DNA from: JADLGL01 sp963823045
GTDB taxonomy: Bacteria; Pseudomonadota; Alphaproteobacteria; Rhizobiales; Kaistiaceae
Assembly: GCA_963823045.1 (NCBI GenBank)
Contig: CAWGKA010000004.1
Location: forward strand, 124,001-188,000
DNA: 64,000 nt
Direction: 5' to 3'
The notes beneath the pieces are model-generated. The model was given only the letters and a program-made list of their open reading frames with translations, made no database searches and was not told the DNA's origin. Below are positions 17,601-27,496 of this stretch, piece by piece. Both the position numbers and the translations under genes were made by a program. How positions within the stretch are numbered: the stretch's first letter is position 1; the number at the start of each line of letters is the position of its first letter.

Positions 17601-18298
17601 TCAGCCGTCATACTGCTCGTCGAGGGCGTAGCCGGCGCCACGCACGGTGCGGATCGGATCCTTGGCGCGGCCGCGATTGATCGCTTTCCTCAGCCGGCCG
17701 ACATGGACGTCGACGGTACGTTCGTCGACATAGACCTCGCGCCCCCACACGCCGTCGAGCAACTGCTCGCGCGAGAAGACGCGGCCGGGCGCCTGCATCA
17801 GGAATTCGAGCAGCCGGTATTCGGTCGGGACCCAGATGCATCTCGCGCCCGCTTCGGCGCACGCGATGCGTCTCGCGGTCGAGCTCGATATCGCCGCTGC
17901 GCAGGACCGAGGCGATCGTCTCCGGTCGGATCCGGCGGAGGATCGCGCGCACGCGCGCCATCAACTCCGGCACCGAGAACGGCTTGACGACATAGTCGTC
18001 GGCACCGGTCGCAAGACCGCGGATGCGCTCCGTCTCTTCTCCGCGTGCCGTCAGCATGATGATCGGCAATTCGCGCGTCTCATCGCGGAGGCGGAGGCGG
18101 CGGCACAGCTCGATGCCGGAAACGCCCGGCAGCATCCAGTCGAGAAGCAGGAGATCCGGCAGCGCTCTCGCGAATCTTGATCTCGGCCTCGTCGCCGCGC
18201 GCCGACGCGTCGACGGCGTAGCCTTCGGCTTCGAGATTGTAGCGGAGGAGTGCCGTGAGAGGCTCCTCGTCCTCGACGATCATCACGCGCGGAGTCAT
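17601..18298 (-). CDS. phoB: Phosphate regulon response regulator PhoB, two frame breaks
   Basis: OmpR/PhoB-class regulator, corrected length 231 residues. The receiver domain starts MTPRVMIVEDEEPLTALLRY; after the first break (about 18161-18170, +1) it reads LPDLLLLDWMLPGVSGIELC with the phospho-acceptor Asp in LLLDWM, then IIMLTARGEE and DDYVVKPFS. After the second break (extra C in CCC near 17832, +1) the winged-helix domain continues PTEYRLLEFLMQAPGRVFSR, then VYVDERTVDVHVGRLRKAI. It is the last gene of the phoR-pstSCAB-phoU-phoB operon and ends 6 bases from the convergent pheT stop. Confidence 0.9.
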
Positions 18299-18350
18299 GC
18301 GTTATCCTCCTTGGCTCCCGCGAGCAGGAATATCTTGGCCGTGGCTTTTC

Positions 18351-19079
18351 TCAATCGTCGGACTGCGGCAAATCCGGAGCCGCAATAACCGACGACTTGT
18401 CGTTCTTCGGCCGCTCGTCGGTAAGGGTCACACCGGTGATCTGGTAGTGCACCGTCTCGGCGATATTGGTCGCATGGTCGCCGATCCGCTCGATGTTCTT
18501 CGCGCAAAACAGCAAATGCGTGCAGAAGCCGATATTGCGCGGATCTTCCATCATATAGGTGAGCAGCTCGCGGAAGAGCGAGGTGTAGAGAGCGTCGATC
18601 TCCTCGTCACGCTGCCACACTGCGAGCGCCTGCTTGACGTCGCGGCGACCGTAGGCGTCGAGGACGTTCTTGAGCTGCTCCAGGCTGAGCTCGGCGAGAT
18701 GCTCTACGCCATGCATCAGCGACTGCGGCTGGAACTGCCCCTGCAGGGCGATGACGCGCTTGGCGATGTTCTTGGCGAGATCGCCGACGCGCTCGAGGTC
18801 GGAGGCGATGCGGATCGCGGCCACGATCTCGCGCAGATCGCGCGCCATCGGCTGACGCCGGGCGATCATCATGATCGACTTCTCTTCGACCTCACGCTGG
18901 AGGTTGTCGATCTTGATGTCCTCTTCGATCACTTTCGAGGCGCGGTCGACGTCGGCCTTGGCGAGCGCCTCCATCGCCTGGTCGACCATTTGCTCGGCCA
19001 TGCCACCGATCTGCGCGACATAGCCGCCGATCTCACGCAACTCATCGTCGAAGCCGGTAACGGTATGGGCTTCAGGCAT
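18351..19079 (-). CDS. phoU: Phosphate signalling protein PhoU
   Basis: 242 residues, intact. Two PhoU repeats of three-helix bundles, each with the metal-binding signature: DLREIVAAIRIASDLERVGD in repeat 1 and GFCTHLLFCAKNIERIGDHA in repeat 2. PhoU couples the Pst transporter to the PhoR sensor and prevents Pho activation when phosphate is plentiful. A short disordered acidic tail (PDLPQSDD) follows. It lies between pstB (18 bases upstream) and phoB (52 bases downstream). Confidence 0.97.
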   Translation of the reverse strand: MPEAHTVTGFDDELREIGGYVAQIGGMAEQMVDQAMEALAKADVDRASKVIEEDIKIDNLQREVEEKSIMMIARRQPMARDLREIVAAIRIASDLERVGDLAKNIAKRVIALQGQFQPQSLMHGVEHLAELSLEQLKNVLDAYGRRDVKQALAVWQRDEEIDALYTSLFRELLTYMMEDPRNIGFCTHLLFCAKNIERIGDHATNIAETVHYQITGVTLTDERPKNDKSSVIAAPDLPQSDD

Positions 19080-19097
19080 GATTAGCTCTCCTTGGCA

Positions 19098-19928
<831 letters not shown>

Positions 19929-19938
19929 GACTCTGGAA

Positions 19939-21301
19939 TTACCATCGGGTTTGGAACCGCTGGCGCAGGAAGATCGCCAGGGCGTTGAGCAGGATCATCA
20001 TGCCGAGAAGAACGATGATCGCCGCCGAGGTGCGAAACTCGAAGAAATTCCGGTTTTCATTGCCCTGCCACAGAAAGATCTGCACCGGCAATGCGGTCGC
20101 TTGGTCGAACGGGCCGGACGGAACATGCGCCACGAAGGCGTTCATGCCGACCAGAAGCAGCGGCGCGGTCTCGCCGAGCGCCTGCGCCACGCCGAAGAAT
20201 CGTCGCCGTCAGAATGCCGGGTATCACCAGTGGCAGAACATGGTGAAAGACCGTCTGCACGCGTGAGGCGCCAAGGCCGTAGGCCGCCTCGCGGATCGAA
20301 GGCGGCACGGCGCGAAGCACGCCGCGCGTGGCGATGATGACCGTTGGCAAGGTCATCAGGCTGAGCACGAGGCCTCCGACGATCGGCGCCGACAGCGGCA
20401 GGTGCATGGCGTTGATGAACAGCGAGGCGCCGAGGAGGCCGAAGACGATCGACGGCACGGCCGCCAGATTATTGATGTTCACCTCGATCAGGTCGGTAAG
20501 CCGGTTCTTGGGCGCGAACTCCTCGAGGTAGATCGCGCCGGCGACGCCGATCGGCACCGCCAGGACAAGCACGACCAGCATCATATAGAGCGAACCCATG
20601 AAGGCGCCGGCGAGGCCTGCCGATGCCGGCGACGAGCGCGAATCGACATTGGTGAAGATCCAACTGGCAAACACTGTTTCGATCGTTCCGTTCGCCTGAA
20701 GCTCGGCGATTGCCTGTTGCTGCGGCGTGCTCAGCTGCTGCTGCGATTCGGGCAACGAGCGGTCGATATTGCCCTTCGCCCAGACATCGACGTCGGCGCT
20801 GGCAATGGCGCGGAAGGAGATCGTTTGGCCGACGAGGCTCGGATCGTTCGCCACCATGTCGCGCAAGCGATAGCGTTCGTTGGAGGCATAAAGGCCGCGA
20901 ATGTCCCGCGTACCTGGCGGTTGATCGAGTTGCGCCGCGATGCTGGTCTCGATCAGACGGCCCCAATTGACGAGGGCGAGCTGCGTCTGCCAGCCCAGCA
21001 GCGCTTCGTCATAGGCGGCTTGATTGTTGAAATCCTGACGTAACGGCTTGGCGTCGATCTTGACGATGTCGGGGTCGACATAGACCTCGACATTGAGGAC
21101 GGATTGGAAGAATGCGGGCAGGCCCTTCACCAGAATGGTGCCGAAGAGGATTGCGACAAACGCGAGCCCCGCGATGACGGCGGCCAAGCCGAATATGCGG
21201 AAGCGCGCCTCCTGACGCCGCCGGCGCCGTAACGACTTGGCGACGATCGCTGCCGAGTTCGAGGTCGGCATTACTGGGGCGGAAACGTCGGTGCTCGACA
21301 T
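19939..21301 (-). CDS. pstA: Phosphate ABC transporter permease PstA, one frame break
   Basis: Corrected length about 453 residues: the long alphaproteobacterial PstA, with an extra N-terminal periplasmic region (residues about 65-200; DUF3333-like) after the first TM helix (FGLAAVIAGLAFVAILFGT). The permease core has VPIGVAGAIYLEEFAPKNRL and the EAA-type loop region REAAYGLGASRVQTVFHHVL. The frame breaks near 20195-20200 beside GAATC. Removing one base joins GILTATILG to VAQALGETAPLLLVG, and the last helix ends LAIFLRQRFQTRW. It starts 2 bases after the pstC stop. Confidence 0.93.
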
Positions 21302-21303
21302 GG

Positions 21304-22678
21304 CTAGTCGTACTGCTCCCGGTATTTGCGCACGATGACGAGCGCGACGACATTCAGCGCCAGCGTCATCAGGAAGAGCGTGAGGCCGAGCGCAAAGGCA
21401 ACAAGCGATTGCGGACCTGAGAAATCGGAATCGCCGGTCAATTGATTGACGATCGTCACCGTGACGGTCGAGACCGGTTCAAGAGGATTGGCGCGCATCA
21501 CGGGGCTGTTGCCCGCAGCAAGCACGACGATCATCGTCTCGCCGATTGCCCGCGATACCGCGAGCAGGAATGCGCCGACAATGCCCGGCAACGCGGCGGG
21601 GAAAATGACCTTGCGGATCGTTTCGGACTTTGTTGCGCCGAGGCCGAGGGAGCCGTCGCGAAGGGCGCGCGGAACCTGTGAAATGATGTCGTCCGAAAGC
21701 GACGACACGAACGGAATGATCATCACGCCCATGACCAGGCCGGCGGTGAGAGCGCTGGTAGCGTTGATGTCGAGCCCAATGGCGGCGCCGAAATTGTGCA
21801 GCGCCGGCCCGACCGTCACGAGGGCGAAGAAGCCGTAGACGATGGTCGGGATGCCGGCGAGCACCTCGATGATCGGCTTGGCGATCGCTGCGCAGATGCG
21901 ACGAGGCGTAGCTCGACAGATAGATCGCCGTCATCAGGCCGATCGGCACGGCCACGAGCATGGCGATAAGTGAGACCATCACCGTGCCGGTGAGGAGCGG
22001 CAGGAAGCCGTAGCGACCCGACGCTTCGGTACCCGTCGAAGCGAAGCCGGGCTGCCAGACGGTCCCGAAGAAGAAGTCGATCGGGTTGACAAAGCCGAAG
22101 AAGCGGAGGGCCTCCGACAACATCGACAGCACGATGCCAATGGTCGTCAGGATGGCAATCAGCGAGGCGGCCAACAGCAATATTCGTACGCCGCGCTCGA
22201 CCTGATCGCGCGCCTTGAGGGTCGGCGTAATGCGCCTCAGCGCAAGAAGGAGGCCGCCAATCGCCAGCGACGCAATGACCGCCACGGCGGCAAGCGTACC
22301 GATGAGCTTGGCCTGGTTGACCGCATTGGCCGCGGCTTGCTCCTCGGCCGTAACCGTATCCGTGACGCCGGTGCCGTTGGCGATCGCCATGACGCGCTGG
22401 AGGGCGGCGTATTGGGTTGCCTCGGTCCCTTGCGAGATCTCGTCGGGCAGTTGCGAAAGAGCGACCGAGTCGAGATAGGGACCCTGCGCCGCGATCCAGG
22501 CAATGAGAACGATGAAAGCCGGTATGCCGCACCAAAGGGCGACGAGCGTGCCGTAATTGCCGGGGAGGGAATGGAGGCGCTTTCCGGTGTCCTGGGCGAC
22601 GCGCCGGCTGCGACGGGTGCCGAGGCGATAGGCGAAGCCCATCAGGATCAGCAGTCCTCCGATCAGCAGCCAGTTCAC
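21304..22678 (-). CDS. pstC: Phosphate ABC transporter permease PstC, one frame break
   Basis: Corrected length about 457 residues from GTG 22678, chosen because (V/M)NWLLIGGLLILMGFAYRL is the usual alphaproteobacterial start and lies just after the pstS hairpin. A long non-core N-terminal region (two helices plus periplasmic part) precedes the permease domain: GTVMVSLIAMLVAVPIGLMT, then LAGIPTIVYGFFALVTVGPA and DGSLGLGATKSETIRKVIFP. The frame breaks at about 21886-21900, where SSYASSHLR is followed in the next frame by AIAKPIIEVLAGIP. Confidence 0.92.
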
Positions 22679-22731
22679 GAAACGCCGAGCCCCCGGAATT
22701 GCCTGGCCATTACCGGCCGTTTGGAGAAGGA

Positions 22732-22757
22732 GAGATGGGCGGCGTGCCGCCCATCTC
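22732..22757 (-). terminator. Strong stem-loop between pstS and pstC
   Basis: GAGATGGGCGGC and GCCGCCCATCTC form a 12-bp inverted repeat with only 2 bases between the arms, so about 10-11 bp pair in RNA. On the minus strand it is followed by a pyrimidine stretch (TCCTTCTCC). It lies between the pstS stop and the pstC start. Such structures commonly allow high expression of the binding protein relative to the permease genes, by partial termination or mRNA stabilisation. Confidence 0.65.
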
Positions 22758-22784
22758 CGAGTTCGGTTCGACCTAGACGGTTGC

Positions 22785-23796
22785 TTACTCGTTACCGACG
22801 GTGATGCGGTTCTCGAAGTTGGCGAGCTCGGTGGCGCGAACCTCATCGGGCTCCGGCACCAGGCCAGCCTCTTCAAGCAGACCGCCATTGCCCGCCATGG
22901 CATCGCTCAGGAAGAACTGAACGTACTCTTCGATGCCCGGGACGAGGCCGATATGCGCGCCCTTGACGTAGAAGAACAGCGGACGGGACACCGGATAGGT
23001 GCCGTCGGCGATCGTCTCGAGCGACGGGCTGATGCCGCCCATGGTGGCGACCTTCAACGTGTCGCGGTTCTGCTCGTAGAAGGAGAGGCCGAACACGCCG
23101 ATCGCCGAAGGCTCAGCCTGCAGGCGGGCAAGGGTCTCGGTGTAGTCGCCGGAGATCTCCACGACACGACCGTCGCTGCGGAACGTCGTGCACTGCTCGT
23201 CGGCACCGCCGATCTCTTCGCAACCCGGCTCGACGGCCTGCAGGTCGAAGACCTCGCGGGTGCCGTGGTTGGACGCCGGGATGACGAGGTTGATTTCCTG
23301 GTCAGGCAGCGACGGGTCGATCTGGTGCCAGTTGGTGTAGGGATTGTCGACCCACACGCCGTCGATCGGAACCTGGGCGGCCAGCGCCTTGAAGACGTAG
23401 ACCGACTCAAGGGCAAAATCGCCCTGGTTGATGCCGGTGGCGAAGACGATGCCGTCGATAGCCGATCTGAATCTCGTAGATGTCGGTCACGCCGGCGTCG
23501 GCGCAGGCCTGGATCTCCGAGTCGCGGATCGGACGCGATGAGTCGGCGATGTCGATGGTCTCCATGCCGGCGCCTTCGCAGAACTGGCGAAGACCGCCCG
23601 AGCTACCGCCCGAGCCGACGACCGGCGTGTTGAACCGCGGAAACACGTTACCGAACTCTTCGGCCACGATGCTGGCGAACGGCAGAACCGTCGAAGAACC
23701 AGCAATCTGGATAGTGTCCCGGTTCTGAGCGGCGACGATGGTCGCTCCCGAGACGAGAGCAAGCGCGGTTACGCCTGCAAGGGTCTTATATTTCAT
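22785..23796 (-). CDS. pstS: Phosphate-binding protein PstS, one frame break
   Basis: Periplasmic phosphate receptor, corrected length about 336 residues. Signal peptide MKYKTLAGVTALALVSGATI, cleavage near VAA-QNR. Phosphate-binding segments include AGSSTVLPFASIVAEEFG and GSGGSSGGLRQFCEGA. The frame breaks at about 23456-23458: removing one base joins IYEIQIGY to DGIVFATGINQGDF. The C-terminal lobe has NLVIPASNHGTREVF and PLFFYVKGAHIGLVPGIEEY. First gene of the pst block, 113 bases downstream of a Pho box. Confidence 0.95.
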
Positions 23797-23909
23797 GTCC
23801 GTCTCCCCTGGAGAAGAATTGGAGGATCGCTCGGGGTCGACAATCGCCCCGTAGCACTCGCTGCGGGGCGGACCGTAGGGGTCGCCTGCAATCCTTCTAT
23901 GACGGCATG

Positions 23910-23927
23910 GTCACAGTTTCATGACAG
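23910..23927 (-). promoter_or_regulatory. Pho box upstream of pstS
   Basis: On the minus strand the sequence is CTGTCATGAAACTGTGAC, two 7-base PhoB half-sites (CTGTCAT and CTGTGAC) separated by 4 bases, as in the classic Pho box. Ten bases after the second half-site comes TAGAAG, a plausible -10 element with the box in place of a -35. This predicts PhoB-dependent transcription of pstSCAB-phoU-phoB from between phoR and pstS. Confidence 0.85.
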
Positions 23928-23964
23928 TGTAGCATATTGATTTGGCTGACTATTTCCCGGCTCC

Positions 23965-25237
23965 TCATTGAGGATTGTTTCCAGAGTCGGGAAACTGCAC
24001 GACAAAGCGCGCTCCGTGACCCGGTTGGCTTTCGACCTGCATCCGGGCCCGGTGGCGGGTGACGATGTGTTTGACGATCGCCAAGCCAAGACCCGTGCCG
24101 CGATGGCGCCGGCTCTCATCGGCATCGACGCGATAGAAGCGCTCCGTTAGGCGGGGCACATGCTCCGGCGCAATGCCGGGGCCGAAGTCGATGACCGAGG
24201 CGGAGCAAGGACCTTTGCCATCGGCCGCCTCGGCGCGGACGATGACGCGGCCGCCCGACTGGCCGTATTTGCAAGCATTCTCGATCAGATTGCTGAACAC
24301 CTGGACGAGTTCGTCACGGTCGCCGGTAATCATGATCTGGTCCGGCGGCAGTTCGGCCTCGATTGTCACGCCCAGCTCCTTGCCGAGCGGCGCCATGGTG
24401 TCCATCACGTGTCGAAGGATGCCGATAAGATCGACGCGTGTGTTCGGGCGGAGATGGGCGCGCCGCTCAACCCGGCTCAACGAAAGGAGATCGTCGATCA
24501 GCCGGCTCATCCGCGTCGCCTGATCGTGCATCATTGCCAGGAAGCGTTCGCGCGCCTCGGTATCGTCACTGGCCGGACCCTGCAGCGTTTCGATGAACCC
24601 AGCGAGCGAGGCAAGCGGCGTGCGCAATTCATGGCTGGCATTGGCGACGAAATCGACGCGCATGCGCTCGATCGCCCGCGCCTCGGTGAGATCGTCGAGG
24701 ATGAGGACATAGCCGGCATTTTCGCCTGAGCGCGCCGAGCGCGGCGAACCACGCCGAGAAGGTCCGCTCGGTTGGTACGCGCTCGTCAAATTGGATCTGC
24801 TGCGGACCCTCGCCCCGGGTCACCCGACCGAAGGCGGCAACGAGTTCGGGGTAGCGCAGGCGGAGCGTGATGACCTCGCCGACCTCGATGCCGAACGTCG
24901 CCACGGCCCTGTCATTGGCGTAGCGGACGGTACCGTCGGCCGCGAGGATGAAGCACGGATCGTGCAGCGCGTCGGCGAAGCGTCGCGTGCCCGGCAGAAG
25001 GCTTTCCGTCGGCCGGGCGACCGGAGCCTCCACCTGGCGTCCGCTGGCGCTGCGCGGCGGCACCAGCATGGCAGAGATCAGCAGACCGGCGAAAACAAGC
25101 AACGCCGCAAACAGGCCGATGAGGTCGACAATCACCATCACCGCCAGGAGCAGCGCCATGAGCGCCAGGAGCCGGCTCGCCCTGCGCAGGCGGCGGCGCA
25201 GCCGATTGGTAACCGTTCTGATAGTCGAATCTGCCAT
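23965..25237 (-). CDS. phoR: Phosphate regulon sensor kinase PhoR, one frame break
   Basis: Membrane histidine kinase, corrected length about 423 residues. An Arg-rich N terminus is followed by two closely spaced TM helices (LLALMALLLAVMVIVDLIGL; FAALLVFAGLLISAML), a PAS domain (ALHDPCFILAADGTVRYAND), the HisKA box with VDFVANASHELRTPLASLAG, and HATPase motifs (LIENACKYGQSG, DFGPGIAPEHVPRLTERFYR, GTGLGLAIVKHIV). The frame breaks at about 24723-24740 in the segment between PAS and HisKA. It is the first gene of the minus-strand pho operon, 168 bases before pstS. Confidence 0.92.
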
Positions 25238-25564
25238 GGTCGATCCGGCTAACCCATTGCTTCCGCGTTGCTCTGTTCCGTCTCACCCGAGGCGAGATCC
25301 GTACATAGGGCCAATATCACGACGGTTCAAAGAAGCCGGAGGGCGGCAAATCGCGGCCCCAACGCCGCTTCGACGGAACTTATCCTCCCACGCCAAGTTT
25401 TTCCGGCTCGCATGACGAGCCTTTGCCATATATACGCCCGTTTGGGCCTCTCACATGACGTTACCCGGCGTGCCCACAGCTTCGTCGGGGTGCGATGCAG
25501 ATCGCCGCGGACGGGGACGAGGGCTCCGCCGAGGATCAGACGAGGGCCGCCAGCACGGAATGAG
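25238..25564. other. Divergent intergenic region between phoR and the large disordered protein gene
   Basis: A 327-base non-coding stretch serving both directions. On the plus strand an ATATATA run at 25428-25434 could be part of a -10 element for the downstream gene; no convincing -35 or Pho box was found. An open frame continues upstream of 25565 but lacks any protein-like pattern. Confidence 0.35.
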
Positions 25565-27487
25565 ATGACGGATTTCTATACCGTTCTGCGCAACGCGCTG
25601 GACCGTGTCGGTGCGGCTGACAGCGGCCAACGTGAGCGTGTCTACGATCATGTGCGTGAGGTCATGGTGCGCAAGCTGCGCAACCATCGTCCGCCCGTGG
25701 CCGAGACCGAGATTGCCAACCGGATAAGCACCTTCGACGCCGCAATCGATCGCATTGAAGGCGAATTGCTCGAGGAGCAGGAGGCGCGGCAGTCGCTGCG
25801 GCGCCGTGAACGCCGCGATGCGCGCCGCTATGAGCCGGCGCCTCAATATGAAGACGCTTACTATGACGAGCCGGAGCCCGCTCCCGCCGAGCCGGTCTGG
25901 GAGGACGAAGAGCCCGAGCCGGAGCCGCTAGCCGATTGGGAAGGCGACAGCGCGGCGCCCGGGCCGATATGGGGCGCGCCGGCTATCGACATGGCCTGGG
26001 ACGAGGGGAGTGCTCAGTGGCATGACGCCCGGCCCCAGCGCGCGATCGATCCCGATTTGGACGAGATGCCGCCCGAGACGGGGCCTTTTGAAGACCTGGA
26101 TGCAGAGGGCCGTCGCCGCAGCCGAGGGTTTGCGCGCTTCAGCCGACGGCGCCACACCACGGCAAATGGAGCTGCCGAGCCCCAGCTGGCCACGCCTCCG
26201 CCGGCGGAGGTTGAGGACGACGACGAGGTCGAAAACGCCGAGCCCGCACCAACGCGCCGGCGGCGCGGCATTCTTCGTGGGCTGCGTTCCTCGCGCCAGC
26301 GCCGCCGCGGCGATGCGCTTGACGATCTGCCTGTTTCCGACCCGGATGAAGCGGCCGCGCCCCGCCGAGGACGCGCAGCGCGTCGGCGAGATACAGAGCC
26401 GAGCGCGCGCAACCCCGCGCCGCGTGGCGGCGATCCCATCGCCGAGCTGGCAAACCGGTTGGACGCCCGCGGCGCCGCCACCGACCGCTCCGAGCCGCTC
26501 CTCCTCGCGCCGCCCTCGGGCCGCGCCGAGCCCCGCCTTTATCTGCCGAGCCCTGACCAGGTTGAACCGTCGGACGAGGTTCCTGCGCGCCGGCAAAGGC
26601 GTGGCCGTCGCTCCGAATTGGACGATCTCGCGGTCGAGGATGAGGCACCGCGTCGCCAGCGGCGCGGCCGCCGCAACGAGGCCGACGATCTTGCCGTTGA
26701 GGACGAACCGCCGCGCCGCCGGATGCGTGGCCGGCGCCAGCCTTCGATCGACGACATTGCGGGCGACGACGAGGCGAGTGAATCCCGCGGACGACGGACG
26801 AAGAAGCGCTCTCGCGGCCGCCGCCGTGATGGGGATGAGGCAGCGGCAAAGCCGAAAGTCCGGCACAGCGGCCTGTGGCTCGCCCTCATCATGGTCTTCG
26901 CCCTGGCGGTGTTTGCCTGGGCCGGCTACGTGGCCGTGCAGCTTCTCTCGGGCAATGATGCCGAGGGTGCGGACGGCGTCGTTGCCGCCACCGATACCAA
27001 CACGCCCGCTGCGGCAGCGACCCCGGCAACCCCTCTCACGGTCGGCGAGACGATCACTCTGTTCGAGGGTGGCGATCCCACGGTGTTCGAGGCTGGCGCC
27101 GACAATCCCGTTCGCTACCAGGGCGATACCGCGGGCGGCATCGTCCAGATCACGTCGTCGAGTACATCGGGCGGCGCACGCGCCGTTATCGGTCCCGGCG
27201 TTGCCAATCTGCTCGCCGGGCATCAGGTGCGCTTCCTCATCGAGGCGCGCGGCACGCCGGGGCAGCCGGCACAGGCCGTTCGCATCGCCTACAAACGCGG
27301 CCTGACGACGCTTGAGTGGCGTCCGCTCCGCGTTCTCGACGATTTCGCCGTGCTCACGCCAGGTTGGACCATCCCGACGGGCAGCACAGGAACCGACGGC
27401 ACAGACTATCTCCTGATCGAGCCCGGCGTCCCTGGGGACGGCACGGCCGTCGACATTCGCTCGATCCGGATCGAGATCCTGGAGTAG
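25565..27487 (+). CDS. Large disordered single-pass membrane protein of unknown function
   Basis: 640 residues from ATG 25565. Residues 1-80 form a helical domain (MTDFYTVLRNALDRVGAAD; ETEIANRISTFDAAIDRIEG) that is recurrent in Rhizobiales hypothetical proteins. Residues 80-430 are low-complexity, alternating acidic Pro/Glu segments and Arg-rich blocks, with a three-unit repeat at about 341-404. One TM helix follows (WLALIMVFALAVFAWAGYVA, about 438-458). The last ~150 residues form a beta-rich domain (LTVGETITLFEGGDPTVFEA; FLIEARGTPGQPAQAVRIAY) that looks like a periplasmic carbohydrate-binding or jelly-roll fold. By the positive-inside rule the Arg-rich region is probably cytoplasmic. The function is not known. 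Confidence 0.7.
   Translation: MTDFYTVLRNALDRVGAADSGQRERVYDHVREVMVRKLRNHRPPVAETEIANRISTFDAAIDRIEGELLEEQEARQSLRRRERRDARRYEPAPQYEDAYYDEPEPAPAEPVWEDEEPEPEPLADWEGDSAAPGPIWGAPAIDMAWDEGSAQWHDARPQRAIDPDLDEMPPETGPFEDLDAEGRRRSRGFARFSRRRHTTANGAAEPQLATPPPAEVEDDDEVENAEPAPTRRRRGILRGLRSSRQRRRGDALDDLPVSDPDEAAAPRRGRAARRRDTEPSARNPAPRGGDPIAELANRLDARGAATDRSEPLLLAPPSGRAEPRLYLPSPDQVEPSDEVPARRQRRGRRSELDDLAVEDEAPRRQRRGRRNEADDLAVEDEPPRRRMRGRRQPSIDDIAGDDEASESRGRRTKKRSRGRRRDGDEAAAKPKVRHSGLWLALIMVFALAVFAWAGYVAVQLLSGNDAEGADGVVAATDTNTPAAAATPATPLTVGETITLFEGGDPTVFEAGADNPVRYQGDTAGGIVQITSSSTSGGARAVIGPGVANLLAGHQVRFLIEARGTPGQPAQAVRIAYKRGLTTLEWRPLRVLDDFAVLTPGWTIPTGSTGTDGTDYLLIEPGVPGDGTAVDIRSIRIEILE
26585..26776 (+). repeat. Three tandem 21-22-codon repeats within the disordered protein
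   Basis: Unit 1 reads ARRQRRGRRSELDDLAVED (then EA), unit 2 PRRQRRGRRNEADDLAVED (then EP), unit 3 PRRRMRGRRQPSIDDIAGDD (then EA). Each unit joins an Arg-rich patch to an acidic patch. DNA between units has diverged at synonymous sites, so the repeat is old and kept at protein level. Confidence 0.8.
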
Positions 27488-27496
27488 CCGCCGGCG

